From Theropithecus gelada (taxonomy: Eukaryota; Chordata; Mammalia; Primates; Cercopithecidae), in NCBI RefSeq assembly GCF_003255815.1, contig NC_037668.1, positions 61,715,500-61,779,499 on the forward strand: a DNA stretch of 64,000 nt. The letters are read 5' to 3'. Below, piece by piece: positions 11,480 through 20,994 of this stretch. Below the pieces are notes generated by a model, which was not told the DNA's origin, did no database searches, and saw only the letters and a program-made list of their open reading frames with translations. Both the position numbers and the translations under genes were made by a program. The stretch's first letter is position 1. Each line of letters opens with the position of its first letter.

Positions 11480-11615
11480 ATAGCACTTATAGCCTGATTA
11501 TTTAACTGTCTCCCTAAAGATATCTTGAGTTCCTTGAAGGCAGAAGCTGTCTTGTTAACTGTCGTATCTCCGACACCTGGCATTCCTGGTAGGCATTCAA
11601 TAAATATAGAATAAA
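11480..11615 (+). repeat. L2 3'-end fragment
   Basis: GAGTTCCTTGAAGGCAGAAG, CGTATCTCCGACACCTGGC and GGCATTCAATAAATATAGAA follow the sense L2 terminus. Confidence 0.72.
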
Positions 11616-12689
11616 TTTCCAGGAGAGCATAAACACATGTGTCCAGCATGGTGGCTGGAACATAGTAGCTGTTTGGTGTCCTCGTTCCTCTGTTCTCCTT
11701 TCCAGTGTCCTCACTCTGTTTCAATCCTAAACAAAGACTTTTCCCTCATCCTCATAGGTCCTCCCAGCCTCCTCCTGCCCACAAGAGCACATTCCCAGAG
11801 GGATTCTGGGGATCCCTTCAAGGACATCCCTATTGATGTGCAAGGCACACCTTTTAAGAAATCCAACAAACAGGTCCTTTGGGGGCCTCTGCTGTGATAC
11901 ATATTCATAAGAAGACAGTAAATCTGGCAAATTTGTGGATTTTTACAACTTCCAAACAGGTGTCTAACACCAGTTGAGTGAAATCTGCAACTAGCTCCAA
12001 ATGACTAAAACTACATTGCACCTTAGGCTGATGACAGCATGTGTACTGCCAGTAATTGAGGGAACGAGTTGTAGTGTTTCCCATAACTTGAGCCCAAATG
12101 TCTAAATTAAGAGATGCTTAGCTGTGCTTAACTGGTGCAGTCATCACCAGTACCCTATAAACCCTCCAATACACGGGATGCAGTTTATTAGCAGCATCTT
12201 CATAGATTATGTTTGCTCGTGTCCCATTAGAAAACTTCATTCCACATTAAACTGCAATGCAATAGGATGTTTGCCAGCATGGAGAGGCCATCTAATTGTG
12301 CAAAAGCAGAGACGTGGGGATTGTTTCAGTACTTCATCCAGACAGGGCTGACACTGCATTATCTGGAAGGTTCTTTGTTCTTTCCTTGCTAATTTCCAAA
12401 CTCCTACAGGCTCCTGGCCTTCAGGACCAGCTCCTACTCCCGTTCCCCACCCTGATCCATTAGAAGAAGAGTCTGATCAGCTTCTATTGTAAATTTAATT
12501 TGAAGCAGCCAGACACTGCCTTCTGGCACCCTGGGATGTGGCTGCTTGTGAATAGCTCCAGATGAAATGTGAGATGCTTTCAAGGAGATGGCTATGAACT
12601 CCTGGTAGAGAAAGGGAGTCACCGGGAGATGAATAGCGTCTGCATATAGAACAAGCTGTGCACAGTGTGTCTATTGGCACCTTTTCATC
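11616..12689. other. Intron, no gene; possible conserved patch near 12180-12340
   Basis: No repeat family assigned. The piece from TTATTAGCAGCATC to CATCTAATTGTGC (about 12186-12302) is AT-rich, complex and repeat-free, so it may be constrained, but nothing in the sequence proves this. Confidence 0.35.
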
Positions 12690-12810
12690 AATGATGCCAG
12701 GTGCAGCCGCCAGTACATAGCATCAGTGAGAAGTTCCCATTTTGCTGAGGTGGAAACTGAGGCTTGAATGGGTTGACTCACTTGCCCAAGTTCACAGACA
12801 TAGAAAGAGG
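12690..12810 (-). repeat. MIR SINE fragment
   Basis: CCCATTTTGCTGAGGTGGAA, ACTGAGGCTTGAATGGG and CTTGCCCAAGTTCACAGACA follow the antisense MIR core. Confidence 0.68.
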
Positions 12811-12867
12811 ATGAAAACCCAGGTATGTCTTATGCTAAAGGTGTGAACCTCCCAAATCAATCCATCT

Positions 12868-13090
12868 CGGGGTTTTTCAACCTCAGCTTTACTGGCATTT
12901 GGGGTCAGATAATTCTTTACTGTAGACAGCTGTGCTGTGCATTGTGGGATGATGTTTAGCGGAATCCCTGGCCTCAACCTAGTAGATGTCATCAGTACCT
13001 CTCCACTTGCAGTTGGGACAACCACAAATTTCTCCAGATGTGGCCAAATGTCCCCTGGGGGACAAAGGTGCCTTCAGTTGAGAACCACTG
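12868..13090 (-). mobile_element. MER20 (hAT-Charlie)
   Basis: About 220 bp from CGGGGTTTTTCAACCTC to GTTGAGAACCACTG, with GATAATTCTTTACTGTAG, GTTTAGCGGAATCCCTGGCC and AATTTCTCCAGATGTGGCC. This is the MER20 order on the minus strand. First of three copies in the window. Confidence 0.82.
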
Positions 13091-13174
13091 CTCTACTTCG
13101 TGACTCACAAATGTATTATTTTGTCTTTTTGCTAAATTGTACTTTCTAATTTTTCCTACAAATGTACAAGTATT

Positions 13175-13400
13175 CCTTTTGTTTCTATCTCATCATAATT
13201 AAAGCAGTTTACATACTGTTTTAATTTAATCTTGATCAACCAACCTATAAGGCAGATCTTGATATACTCCCTTTATCAATTAGGACACTGTGGCTAAGCG
13301 TGAAAGTGACTTGCCAATGCTATGCAGCTAGGGAGGAGCAAGAGATAAAACTCATGTCGTCTACTGGCAAGACTGGCGTATATTCCACGGTGTGGCTCTG
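13175..13400 (-). repeat. MIR SINE
   Basis: GCAGTTTACATACTGTTTTA, CCTATAAGGCAGATCTTG, CAATTAGGACACTGTGGC, GACTTGCCAATGCTATGCAG follow antisense MIR. An A20 run follows at 13415-13434. Confidence 0.65.
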
Positions 13401-13414
13401 TTACAGCAAAGCAA

Positions 13415-13434
13415 AAAAAAAAAAAAAAAAAAAA
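13415..13434 (+). repeat. Poly-A run
   Basis: Uninterrupted A tract of about 20, not attached to a recognisable retroelement body. Confidence 0.8.
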
Positions 13435-13689
13435 GAAGGCTTGACTCCCAGCCTTAAGGAGCTTAGAATCTAATAGGAGGAAAGCTCATTGCTCACAACA
13501 CAATCCAGGAGGAGGCAGCTGGAGAAAGGCGAGGTTAAAGCGGGCTGGGATTGGGGTAGGTGGGTAACATTTCAGCCTTTTGTTGGAATGCATTTATAAA
13601 GAAAGGAGACCAGAGTGTTGGAGAGAAGAGGAGAAAAGAGAGATGCCTTAAAAACGCAATGAGGAGACTCCAAAAGGGAGGAGTCTGGG

Positions 13690-13850
13690 AGGGAGTGAGG
13701 GTTGAAAAACTGCCTATTGTGCACAGTGCTCACTATTTGGGTGATGGGTACAACTAGAAGTCCAAACCCCTCCATTATGCAATGTATCCACGTAAAGAAC
13801 CAGCACATGTAACCTCCTAATCTAAAAAAAAAAAATTTTTTTTAAATGTA
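13690..13850 (+). mobile_element. Short LINE-1 3' end
   Basis: ATTTGGGTGATGGGTACAAC, a CCATTATGCAATGTATCCACG block and AACCAGCACATGTAACCTC..TAATCT then an A tract match the last 160 bp of L1MA/L1PB-type elements. 5'-truncated. Confidence 0.75.
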
Positions 13851-13878
13851 GTGAAAACAGTAATTGTGAAACTTGTAT

Positions 13879-14030
13879 TCATGAAATTTTTTTATTTTTA
13901 TTTTTCTGAGATTAGGTTTTACTGTGTTGCCCATGCTAGTCTTGAATTCCTGGGCTCAAACAATTCTCTTGCCCCAGCCTCCCGAGTAGTAGCTGGGACT
14001 ACAGGTGGATGCCACTGTGCCCAGCTCATT
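13879..14030 (-). mobile_element. Alu monomer (FLAM/FRAM-like) or truncated old Alu
   Basis: Antisense order: GTTGCCCATGCTAGTCTTG, CTGGGCTCAAACAATTCTC, CCTCCCGAGTAGTAGCTGGG, CCACTGTGCCCAGCTCAT. Only one monomer is present and it has lost the A/B-box middle part. Very diverged, hence early. Confidence 0.75.
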
Positions 14031-14414
14031 AAGTTTTAGACAATAAACATAGAAATCCCCCAGGTAACGCAAGCAGAGAAAAATCTGCTGCAGGCCTCTT
14101 GGTGGTCTGGCCCCACTGTCTGTGTGGGAAGGCAGAGGAGAGGAGGCTATCATGGGATCAGTAATGCTATGATACATACACATTGCATACATACACATGA
14201 TACATACATGCACAATTAATGACTGTTCCTGAGCTCAGTGCCTCCTTCAGTGTCTTTCTACCACACCTGATATCCCAAGTCCAAAAAGTCTGATGAGTTG
14301 GCCACAGATGAAGTTTCATCACAGGCACTAGAACTCTCTGGAAAGGTCTGAGTTACTGGGTCCTAAGAACAGAAGGGCAGGAAAGGACGTAAACAATGTT
14401 TCCGGACCACGTAA
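14031..14414. other. Intron, nothing recognised
   Basis: Short CATACA-rich tract at about 14170-14212; otherwise unique-looking sequence. Confidence 0.4.
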
Positions 14415-14590
14415 GCATCTATAGCTTGTGGCTCACATACAACAACCCTGTAAGGAGGGTAGATGTCACCTCCGTTTTATAGATGAGGCTCAGAGAAGCC
14501 AAACCTTGCATGAGGTCATAGCATTAATAAATGTAGAGCCTACCTAGGTATAAATCTAGGTCTGTCCCCACTGTACCCTTCTGTCTCACA
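14415..14590 (-). repeat. MIR SINE
   Basis: ACAACAACCCTGTAAGGAGG, CCGTTTTATAGATGAGGCTC and GAGGTCATAGCATTAATAAA follow antisense MIR. Confidence 0.7.
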
Positions 14591-14829
14591 GGAAAACACT
14601 GAGAGAGGAGGTGACCTACCAGCTCTATCTACCAGACAAGTGAAGAAAAAATGTCAGTGCAGCAAATATCCTGCTAGGCCCAAGAACACATTTTACTGGA
14701 GACTGGAATTCACTGCAGACTGATCTGGTTTGTTTTCTGTTTCCAAGGCAGACACTGCGGAGTCATCCTCCATTTCTTTCTTTTTCTTATTCCCACTCCA
14801 CTGTCCCTATACATCCACTACTAACTCTG

Positions 14830-15003
14830 GGGACAGCTCTTTCCCATAGCATCATACACATCCACACCATCTTTACCCTTCATTGCTTTAGTCTAGGCTA
14901 CTGCTGTCTCTTTCCTTGCCCCACGGTCGCCAGTCTGCCCTCCACCCCAGTGCATTTTCCACACTGCCACCAAATCACGCCGAAATCCTCTACTTAAAAA
15001 CTT
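14830..15003 (+). repeat. L2 LINE fragment
   Basis: TTTAGTCTAGGCTACTGCTG, CTGCCCTCCACCCCAGTGC and CATTTTCCACACTGCC match the L2 reverse-transcriptase-region 3' segment. Continues directly into LINE-1 sequence. Confidence 0.55.
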
Positions 15004-17060
15004 TTATTAGAAGGGTATCCGCAAAAAACCTACAGATAACATCATACTTAATGCTAAAAGATGAAATGTTTTTCCCTTAACATCAGGAATAAGTCAAGGC
15101 TAGCCACTCTGACCACTTCTATTCAATATTATACTGGAGGTTCTAGATAGTGCAATCAGGGAAAAAAGGAAATGAGAGGTATCCCGATTGGAAAGGAAGA
15201 ATTAAAACTTTTATTCACAGATGTAAAAGAACTGAACTAACAACAAATTCAGCAAGGTCACAAGATACAAGATCAATTTACAAAAATCAATTGTATTTCT
15301 ATATATTAACAATGGCTAGTCCAAAACCAAAATTTTTTAAAAACCCATTCTCAATAGCATCAAAAAGAATAAAACTTTTATTTTAAAAATTTCCTTGTCA
15401 AGATGAAGAGGAAAGATAACATGTTAAACTCTGCCTTGCCTGACCCCCTACATTCTCACGAAAATGATCTAAAGTATATAAAGAGATGGAATATCTACAA
15501 TTAACTTTGGAAACTAAGAAAAAGAGATAGATACCTACATCCTGCAAACACAAAGAAATTTTTACAAGATAGTAAGACCTAACTAAGACAAAAGCTAGCT
15601 AGGCAGGATGTTGACAGAAAAATATAGCTTAAAACATGTTGTAAAGAAGCAACTTTGAGCACTAATAGAATAAAAATCACAGAAAAAAAAAAAAAAAACA
15701 AAGAAAACTTGCACTAGAAGACAGATAAAAGGAAGCAACAGTAAGGAAGCTTAAAAATAATAGAAAGCATTAAGTATAATAGAAGAGCAAACATATCAGT
15801 TGTTACCAAAAAATATGAGTGAACTAAACTTTGCTGTTAAAGGATAGTGATTCTCAGCCACGATTTTTAAAAAATTCAATGACTATGTATATTGTGCTAA
15901 GAGCTATTCCTAAAAGAATAATATAGACATATTAAAAACAGTGAAATTGGCAAAGATGGACCCAATCAATGCATATCTGAAAGAAAAAAAGGGTGTAATA
16001 TTGGTACAAAGTAGAATGTAAAGCAAAAAAGAAAAAAAGAAAAAAACAGTAGAGAATAGGGAATAACTACAATTTTTATATGGAAATATATATATAATTC
16101 ACTCTGAAGATCTAACATTTGAAAATATGAATATGCTGAAGAGTATAGAATCACAGTTTATAAAATAAAAACTCAGGAATAAAAAGAGAAATTGATATAA
16201 ACTACAGTAAGAATGTGAGAGCAATATATTGCCTATCTTGGCAAATATCAATTAGGCAATAGATACGAAATTAGAAAAACTGAATGATATTAATAACTTA
16301 ATTTTTTCACCCTTCATACACAGAATATCTTTCTTCATAGAATACTGACAAAAATGATCTTATACAGAGGGAAACAAGTCAACAAATTCTCCAAAGTAGA
16401 AATCATAATCTAATCATAATGAAATAAAGCTAGATAATAATTTCTAAAGTATAAACAAATATTACTTGAAAATTTAAGGGGAAAACCCTAGAGTCAAAGA
16501 AAGAACAAAACTGCAATTAGAAACTCTTTCTAAACTAACAACTAGCCATAAAAATTTATGGAATATGGTCAAAGCTGTACTTAGGGGAAAATGCCTCTTA
16601 ATGTTTTTATTATCAAACAAGAAATAATAAAACCAATTTAATTTACAAAATTCACAAAAGAGCAATATTAGCCTAAGGAAAGTGAGAGAAAAGAATGGAT
16701 AAAGATAAAAGCAGAAATCAATAATTTAGATAAAAGAGAATAAAATGGATTGCCCTAGCATTGGAACTTTAAAAAGACCAATAAAATAGGCAAACTTCTG
16801 GCAAGACTAACTGAGTGGAAAAAAAAGAAAGAAAGAAATGCGCAGGAGCAGATGTGAGAAAGGGATGTGACCCAGACACCATGGAGAAAGAAAGGTTGAG
16901 TGGGAAAACTATGTACAACCCTAGGATAATAGACTTGACACTCTCAATAAAATAGGTGATTTTATTGGTGATTCCCTGGACTAACACACAGACAAAAACT
17001 GATTCGTGAATTAAAAAAAATTGAGTGGACTAAAAACCATGCAAGAACATTAAAAAAAAA
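15004..17060 (+). mobile_element. Old LINE-1 lineage sequence (L1M, then HAL1-like)
   Basis: 15004-15390 matches LINE-1 ORF2: TAACATCATACTTAATG, ACTTCTATTCAATATTATACTGGAGG, with a deletion that removes the catalytic FADD-coding part. From about 16250 the sequence resembles HAL1/L1M: GATACGAAATTAGAAAAACTG, a TGGTCAAAGCTGTACTTAGG block, AAATCAATAATTTAGATAAA. No frame is open for long, so it is a fossil. The middle (15400-16250) is AT-rich and less certain. Confidence 0.6.
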
Positions 17061-17699
17061 ATTCACAAAGACCCAAGGGTCCCCATCAAGCATGCTTGCT
17101 GCTGCCTCTCCACACCCCCAGAGCAGCACCATTCCAGTATTAAGGACAGCATCTTCCAATGTTACTTGGACTGTCCCCTAAGGTCATTTCCCCTCCTATC
17201 GTCCTCCGGGGTGTGAGCTCCTCTGGTTCCAGGTCAATAAAAGGCAGTGGTCTCCTTCTAGCCCTTCCCCTTTGCTAAGCCTGTGTGACCTTGTGAAATA
17301 AATTAGAATAAGCAGATCACAAAGATGACAGAGATCAGGAGCACAAACAGGGACAACCTAATGAAGGTTCAACCCCAGAGCTTCATGCTCATGGCTGGTT
17401 GGCCAGGAACGCTGTGCTGTGGCTGGGGACACATCTGATTCTTCTGCATCCTTAGGACAAGAGGAAGCCTCCCTGCCAGAACCACTTCACCAGGTCATGG
17501 AAACTCCCACCCTTCCATGCTAGAACACCGGCCAGGCCAGTCTCCACTCTGCTGAGTCTTCCATACTTCCCCTCAGAGTCAGAAAACCCAAGTGTCAGAA
17601 AACAAAGACTCCACTACGTATGCGGGGACCCTGCCTTAAGAGCAGGACAAGCTTAAATAACTCTAGTAGGCAGAATTGGAGAATTTGCCTCTAGCTGTC
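17061..17699. other. Intron, nothing recognised
   Basis: Unique-looking DNA between the LINE-1 stretch and a long L2. Confidence 0.4.
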
Positions 17700-19335
17700 C
17701 ACACCTCAATCAGTGCCCCATTGATCTGATCTGACATTCTATCTTTCAAACAAGCATGCAACATCATGAGCTCAAAATCTGATGCAGAAGACTGGCTCCC
17801 TTGTGACCACATCCAGTCTTATGTTTTAGGTACCATCCAGTCCTAGTCTCCCAAATTTGTATCTCTAGCCCTGACACCCTTGAACTCAAAACCCACATAT
17901 TCAAGTGCATGTTCAATGCCTTCTCCACCTGGATATCTAATAGACATCTAAAATTTTATATGGCCAAACTGAATCTTAACTTCCAGCTCCTCCTCTCAGG
18001 AAACAGCTACTTCTTCCTATAATCATTAAAGCCAAGGAGACTGGAATCATCCTCATCTCCTTTCTCCCACAGCCCACACCCAACGCAACAACAAATCCTG
18101 TCTGCTCTGTGTTTGGAATACAGCACAGATCTGACCATTTGTCATCACGTCCCCACTTCCAGGAGACCCAAGCCTCCTTCTTCTCTGCCCTGAGCAGCAG
18201 CCTCCAGCCTCACCCCTTTCACTCCATTTTCCCTACAATGGCAAAGGCCTGTCACAGCAGGTCCCTCTTCTGCTCAGAACCCTCCAAGGGTTTCCTGTGC
18301 CTCGGGATCAAGGCCAAAGTCCCTGTGTGACCCATGAGGCCCTGCAGGATCTACCACCTTCTGCCACCTCCCAGCCTCACCTTTTCCCTTCCATAACTCC
18401 TACCCACTGGCTTGCTCTAGCCTGTAACCACTGGCCTCCTGCATACCCTCCTTTGCTTGTGAGAGGAATTCAAACTAGCACAGCATAAAGACAACACCTG
18501 GGATGATCTAGAATGAGGATTCCAAAACTGCAGGTCTTCCTAGTCAACATGGTTGGCTTGGCCTGAGTGGACTGTGCCACAGCAAGACCATCCTCCAAAG
18601 GTTGGCCCTGTACCCTTTACATTTCCTGTGCCCTTGGCCTAGAAGTTTTCCCTAGATACCTATACGGGATACCCACCATACATGATATTCCATGATTCAG
18701 CTCTCTGCTCATAGCTCTCTTTCTGCTCGGAAAAACCATCTCTGACCACCCTATAAAAACCAGCAATCACAGCCATAAAAAAGGATGAGTTCATGTCCTT
18801 TGCAGGGACATGGATGAAGCTGGAAACCATCATTCTCAGCAAACTTACACAGGAACAGAAAACCAAACACAGAATGTTCTCACTCACAAGTGGGAGTTGA
18901 ACAATGAGAACACATGGACACAGGGAGGGGAACATCACACACTGGGGCCTGTCGGGGGGTTGGGGGTTAGGGGAGGGATATTAGGAGAAATACCTAATGC
19001 AGATGACTGGTTGATGGGTGCAGAAAACCACCATGGCACTTGTACACTTATGTAACAAACCTGTATGTTCTGCACATGTACCCCAGAACTTAAAGTATAA
19101 CAAAAATAATAATAACAATAATAAAGCCAGCACTCCTGCCATCACTTTCTTACCCTGTGTGCTTTGTCTTCACAGAACCAGACATGTTATGTATTTCCAT
19201 ATCTCCCTCCCCATTAGCATGTAAGCCACTGCATGAAGGCAGTGGCTTTGTTTTTCTCACTGCTATTCCCCAGCATCCAGGCCAGTGTCAAGACATAATA
19301 GGTACCCATGAAATATTTGTGGAATGAATGAATGA
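17700..19335 (+). repeat. Long L2 LINE copy, interrupted by a LINE-1 tail
   Basis: Sense L2 with the order seen in the consensus: CATCCAGTCTTATGTTTTAGG, TTCTCCACCTGGATATCTAATAGACATC, CTCTTCTGCTCAGAACCCTCC, TCTCTGACCACCCTATAAAAA, then after the LINE-1 insert CCAGCACTCCTGCCATCAC, CACTGCATGAAGGCAGTGGC and GAAATATTTGTGGAATGAATGAATG. The reverse-transcriptase frame is broken by many stops. Its 3' end lies 1.1 kb from the CSMD2 exon. Confidence 0.78.
18769..19121 (+). mobile_element. LINE-1 3' end (L1PA/L1PB type) inserted in L2
   Basis: 5'-truncated tail starting at GCCATAAAAAAGGATGAGTT and ending with ACTTAAAGTATAA and an A-rich (ATAATA) tail. Contains GGGACATGGATGAAGCTGG and a G-rich tract near 18950-18975, as in the L1 3' UTR. 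Flanked by an imperfect duplication: TAAAAACCAGCAATC before (18754-18768) and TAAAGCCAGCACTC after (19122-19135), which lies in the L2. Confidence 0.88.
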
Positions 19336-20437
19336 AGAGGACTCTAGCCCTTTACCAATGTTTCACAGAACCCTGCTGAACCCCAAGGGAAGATGATTAG
19401 CCCAGTCTTTTCTGGGAGAAACTGCAGGAGGGGTGCAGGGAGGCCCCAGATGCCCCCCACCTCTGCTGTAGGCTTCCCAGACTCACTTCTGCCCTGAGGA
19501 GAAAGAGAAGAGGGCTGAAGACTGTGCAGTAAATGTGTGTGTGAGACCCTGCTGCAGGAGCTTGGAAGCCAAGGGCTGAGATGCATCTTAAACAAAGCTT
19601 TGAGGTTAAGCATTTGGCTGGGAACCACTCATTAGTGCATCATGTCATTAGAAGCAATTAGCACCTCTGGCTCCCCAGGGCTTGGCTGGTAAGCCATTAA
19701 CCCTTTGGCTTCCTGAGGAGACGGGAAGCCACGCTGACCTGACCTGGACAAGGCTTGTGACACAGGCTGGCTGGCCTCCGGGTCACCTGGAGAGTTATGA
19801 CGCTGGGGTCTTCACCTGTGCCCCAGAAAAGTCTGCCTTTTCTGTAGAGGGTGGAAGCCTTCCTCCGGACTCCCTCCTGTGAGCTCTTCTCCTTGAGAGG
19901 CCTCAGGGGTATAGGAAGCCATCTTACTCGCTCCATGGGGTTCTCTTCCATCACAGGGATGGGGATTAAGAGGGTGGGAACTCCCCCAAATTCCAGAGTC
20001 TACACTCACAACCAAGGCCTTGCAAATGCAAAGCAAACTCCAGAAAAGTGTTGATGGTTTCAAATACTATGATGCAAGACATATTCATTGCATCACTATC
20101 AGCCTTCAACACCCACATCTGTTGGTTCCAACTTATATTTCTGTGTATACAAATAATACACCCTGTGCATGAAAAATCAGTTTCAATAGAAAGAGCTGAA
20201 TTTGTCTAGAACCCTCTTGTGTTTTCTCTCTAGTCTTCCCAAATGTCCTACTAATCAATCCTCCCAACTGGAAACCTCTAAGCAAGAGATATGAATTGGG
20301 AAACCAGAGGGGTTGAGGGAGGGCATCATGAAAACAGTGGTCTTTGTTGATGACCATAAACTTTTCACTCAAGAAAGTTCTTCCTCCTAGTGAGCCTGGC
20401 TCAGAGCCCAACTGTTTGCTACAGGGAAGGTAGGCAG
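19336..20437 (-). other. CSMD2 intron just downstream of the exon
   Basis: No strong repeat identity. The stretch 19590-19700 (with CTCATTAGTGCATCATGTCATTAG and CAATTAGCACC) is repeat-free and complex. A minus-strand frame runs on from the exon to 20133, but this is read-through past the donor, not exon. Confidence 0.5.
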
Positions 20438-20446
20438 CATGGTACC
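20438..20446 (-). other. Splice donor of the CSMD2 exon (weak)
   Basis: On the minus strand the junction reads ACGAG|GTACCATG. AG|GTA fits the consensus but positions +4 to +6 are C, C, A instead of A, G, T; the +5 G that normally pairs with U1 is missing. It leaves the exon in phase 2, which fits completion of an arginine codon by the next exon. Confidence 0.7.
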
Positions 20447-20662
20447 TCGTACGCAGATTCTCCGGCTGGGGTGGACCATCAAACACCGACAGGACATCAA
20501 AGTCCTCTTCCAGGGCAAAGGACTGGAACACAAGCTGGATCCTGTGCTGCTCTTCCGCGGTGATGGTCCACGTGCAGTTGGCGTAATTGGGGTAGCCATA
20601 TGGGAACCCTGGGCTCTCAACTGTCCCATTGGGACCGTGCAGTTGGAACGTGCAGTTCTGGC
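20446..20662 (-). CDS. CSMD2: CSMD2 internal exon encoding the first half of CUB domain 1
   Basis: CSMD2 is a giant single-pass membrane protein of CUB and sushi domains, located at neuronal synapses and dendrites. The 217 bp exon gives 2 bases completing a glycine codon, 71 full codons and 2 bases of an arginine codon. The protein begins QNCTFQLHGPNGTVESPGF and ends DGPPQPENLRT. CUB features visible: cysteines at residues 3 and 29 (spacing 26, the first CUB disulfide), the SPGFPYGYP turn, NCTW, and FALEEDFDVLSVFDG before the loop. NGT and NCT are N-glycosylation sequons. The second cysteine pair lies in the next exon, which I did not find in the 20 kb to the left. I prefer CSMD2 over CSMD1 and CSMD3 because the TITAEEQHRIQLVFQ and PPQPENLRTR segments match my memory of CSMD2. 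No stop or frameshift. Probably exon 2 or 3; exon numbering is inference. Confidence 0.86.
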
Positions 20663-20682
20663 CTGGGAAAGAGAAACAGAGC
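20663..20682 (-). other. Splice acceptor of the CSMD2 exon
   Basis: The minus strand reads TTTCTCTTTCCCAG|GCCAG, a pyrimidine tract followed by CAG at 20663-20665. It sets the exon start in phase 1. Confidence 0.85.
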
Positions 20683-20829
20683 AGTTCAGAATAGCCAGAA
20701 TAACTCCTAGAAGCTTCTAGAGAGTCAGGAGTAATGTGTTAGCCAATCATGAACCCACTTTTCCAAGCGCTTCCCATGAGCCAGCCCTGTGCTTGGCACT
20801 GAGGGAGGTACAAAGGGTGACTGACGTTG
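20683..20829 (-). other. CSMD2 upstream intron next to the acceptor
   Basis: Branch-point region of the acceptor; no distinctive repeat except a possible short L2 tail near 20770-20800. Confidence 0.4.
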
Positions 20830-20990
20830 ACTGTGGGTTTGCTGTGTGCTGCGTACTGACCAGGTGATACATTGTGTATCATTTAATCAAGGCTTACAGC
20901 AACTCTATGCAGTAGAAAATTAAGGTTTTGAGAGTCAGAACTACAAAGTCACCAATACCAGGCTGAACTCAGACTTCCCCTCTACAACAT
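20830..20990 (-). repeat. MIR SINE
   Basis: GTATCATTTAATCAAGGC, TACAGCAACTCTATGCAG and AACTACAAAGTCACCAATACC follow antisense MIR. Lies about 170 bp upstream of the exon on the coding strand. Confidence 0.62.
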
Positions 20991-20994
20991 GGAA

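Noticed and set aside
11104..11724. 206-codon open frame on the minus strand
   Set aside because: It crosses L2 pieces and a CA repeat (the VCVCVCV segment). No homology and no splice context.
20133..20445. Continuation of the CSMD2 reading frame beyond the donor, including the string LLLRGFQLGGLIS, which resembles the LTGFQLP expected in the next exon
   Set aside because: There is no acceptor just before it, the preceding part is unlike CUB, and the resemblance is only about five residues. I take it as coincidence in read-through intron sequence.
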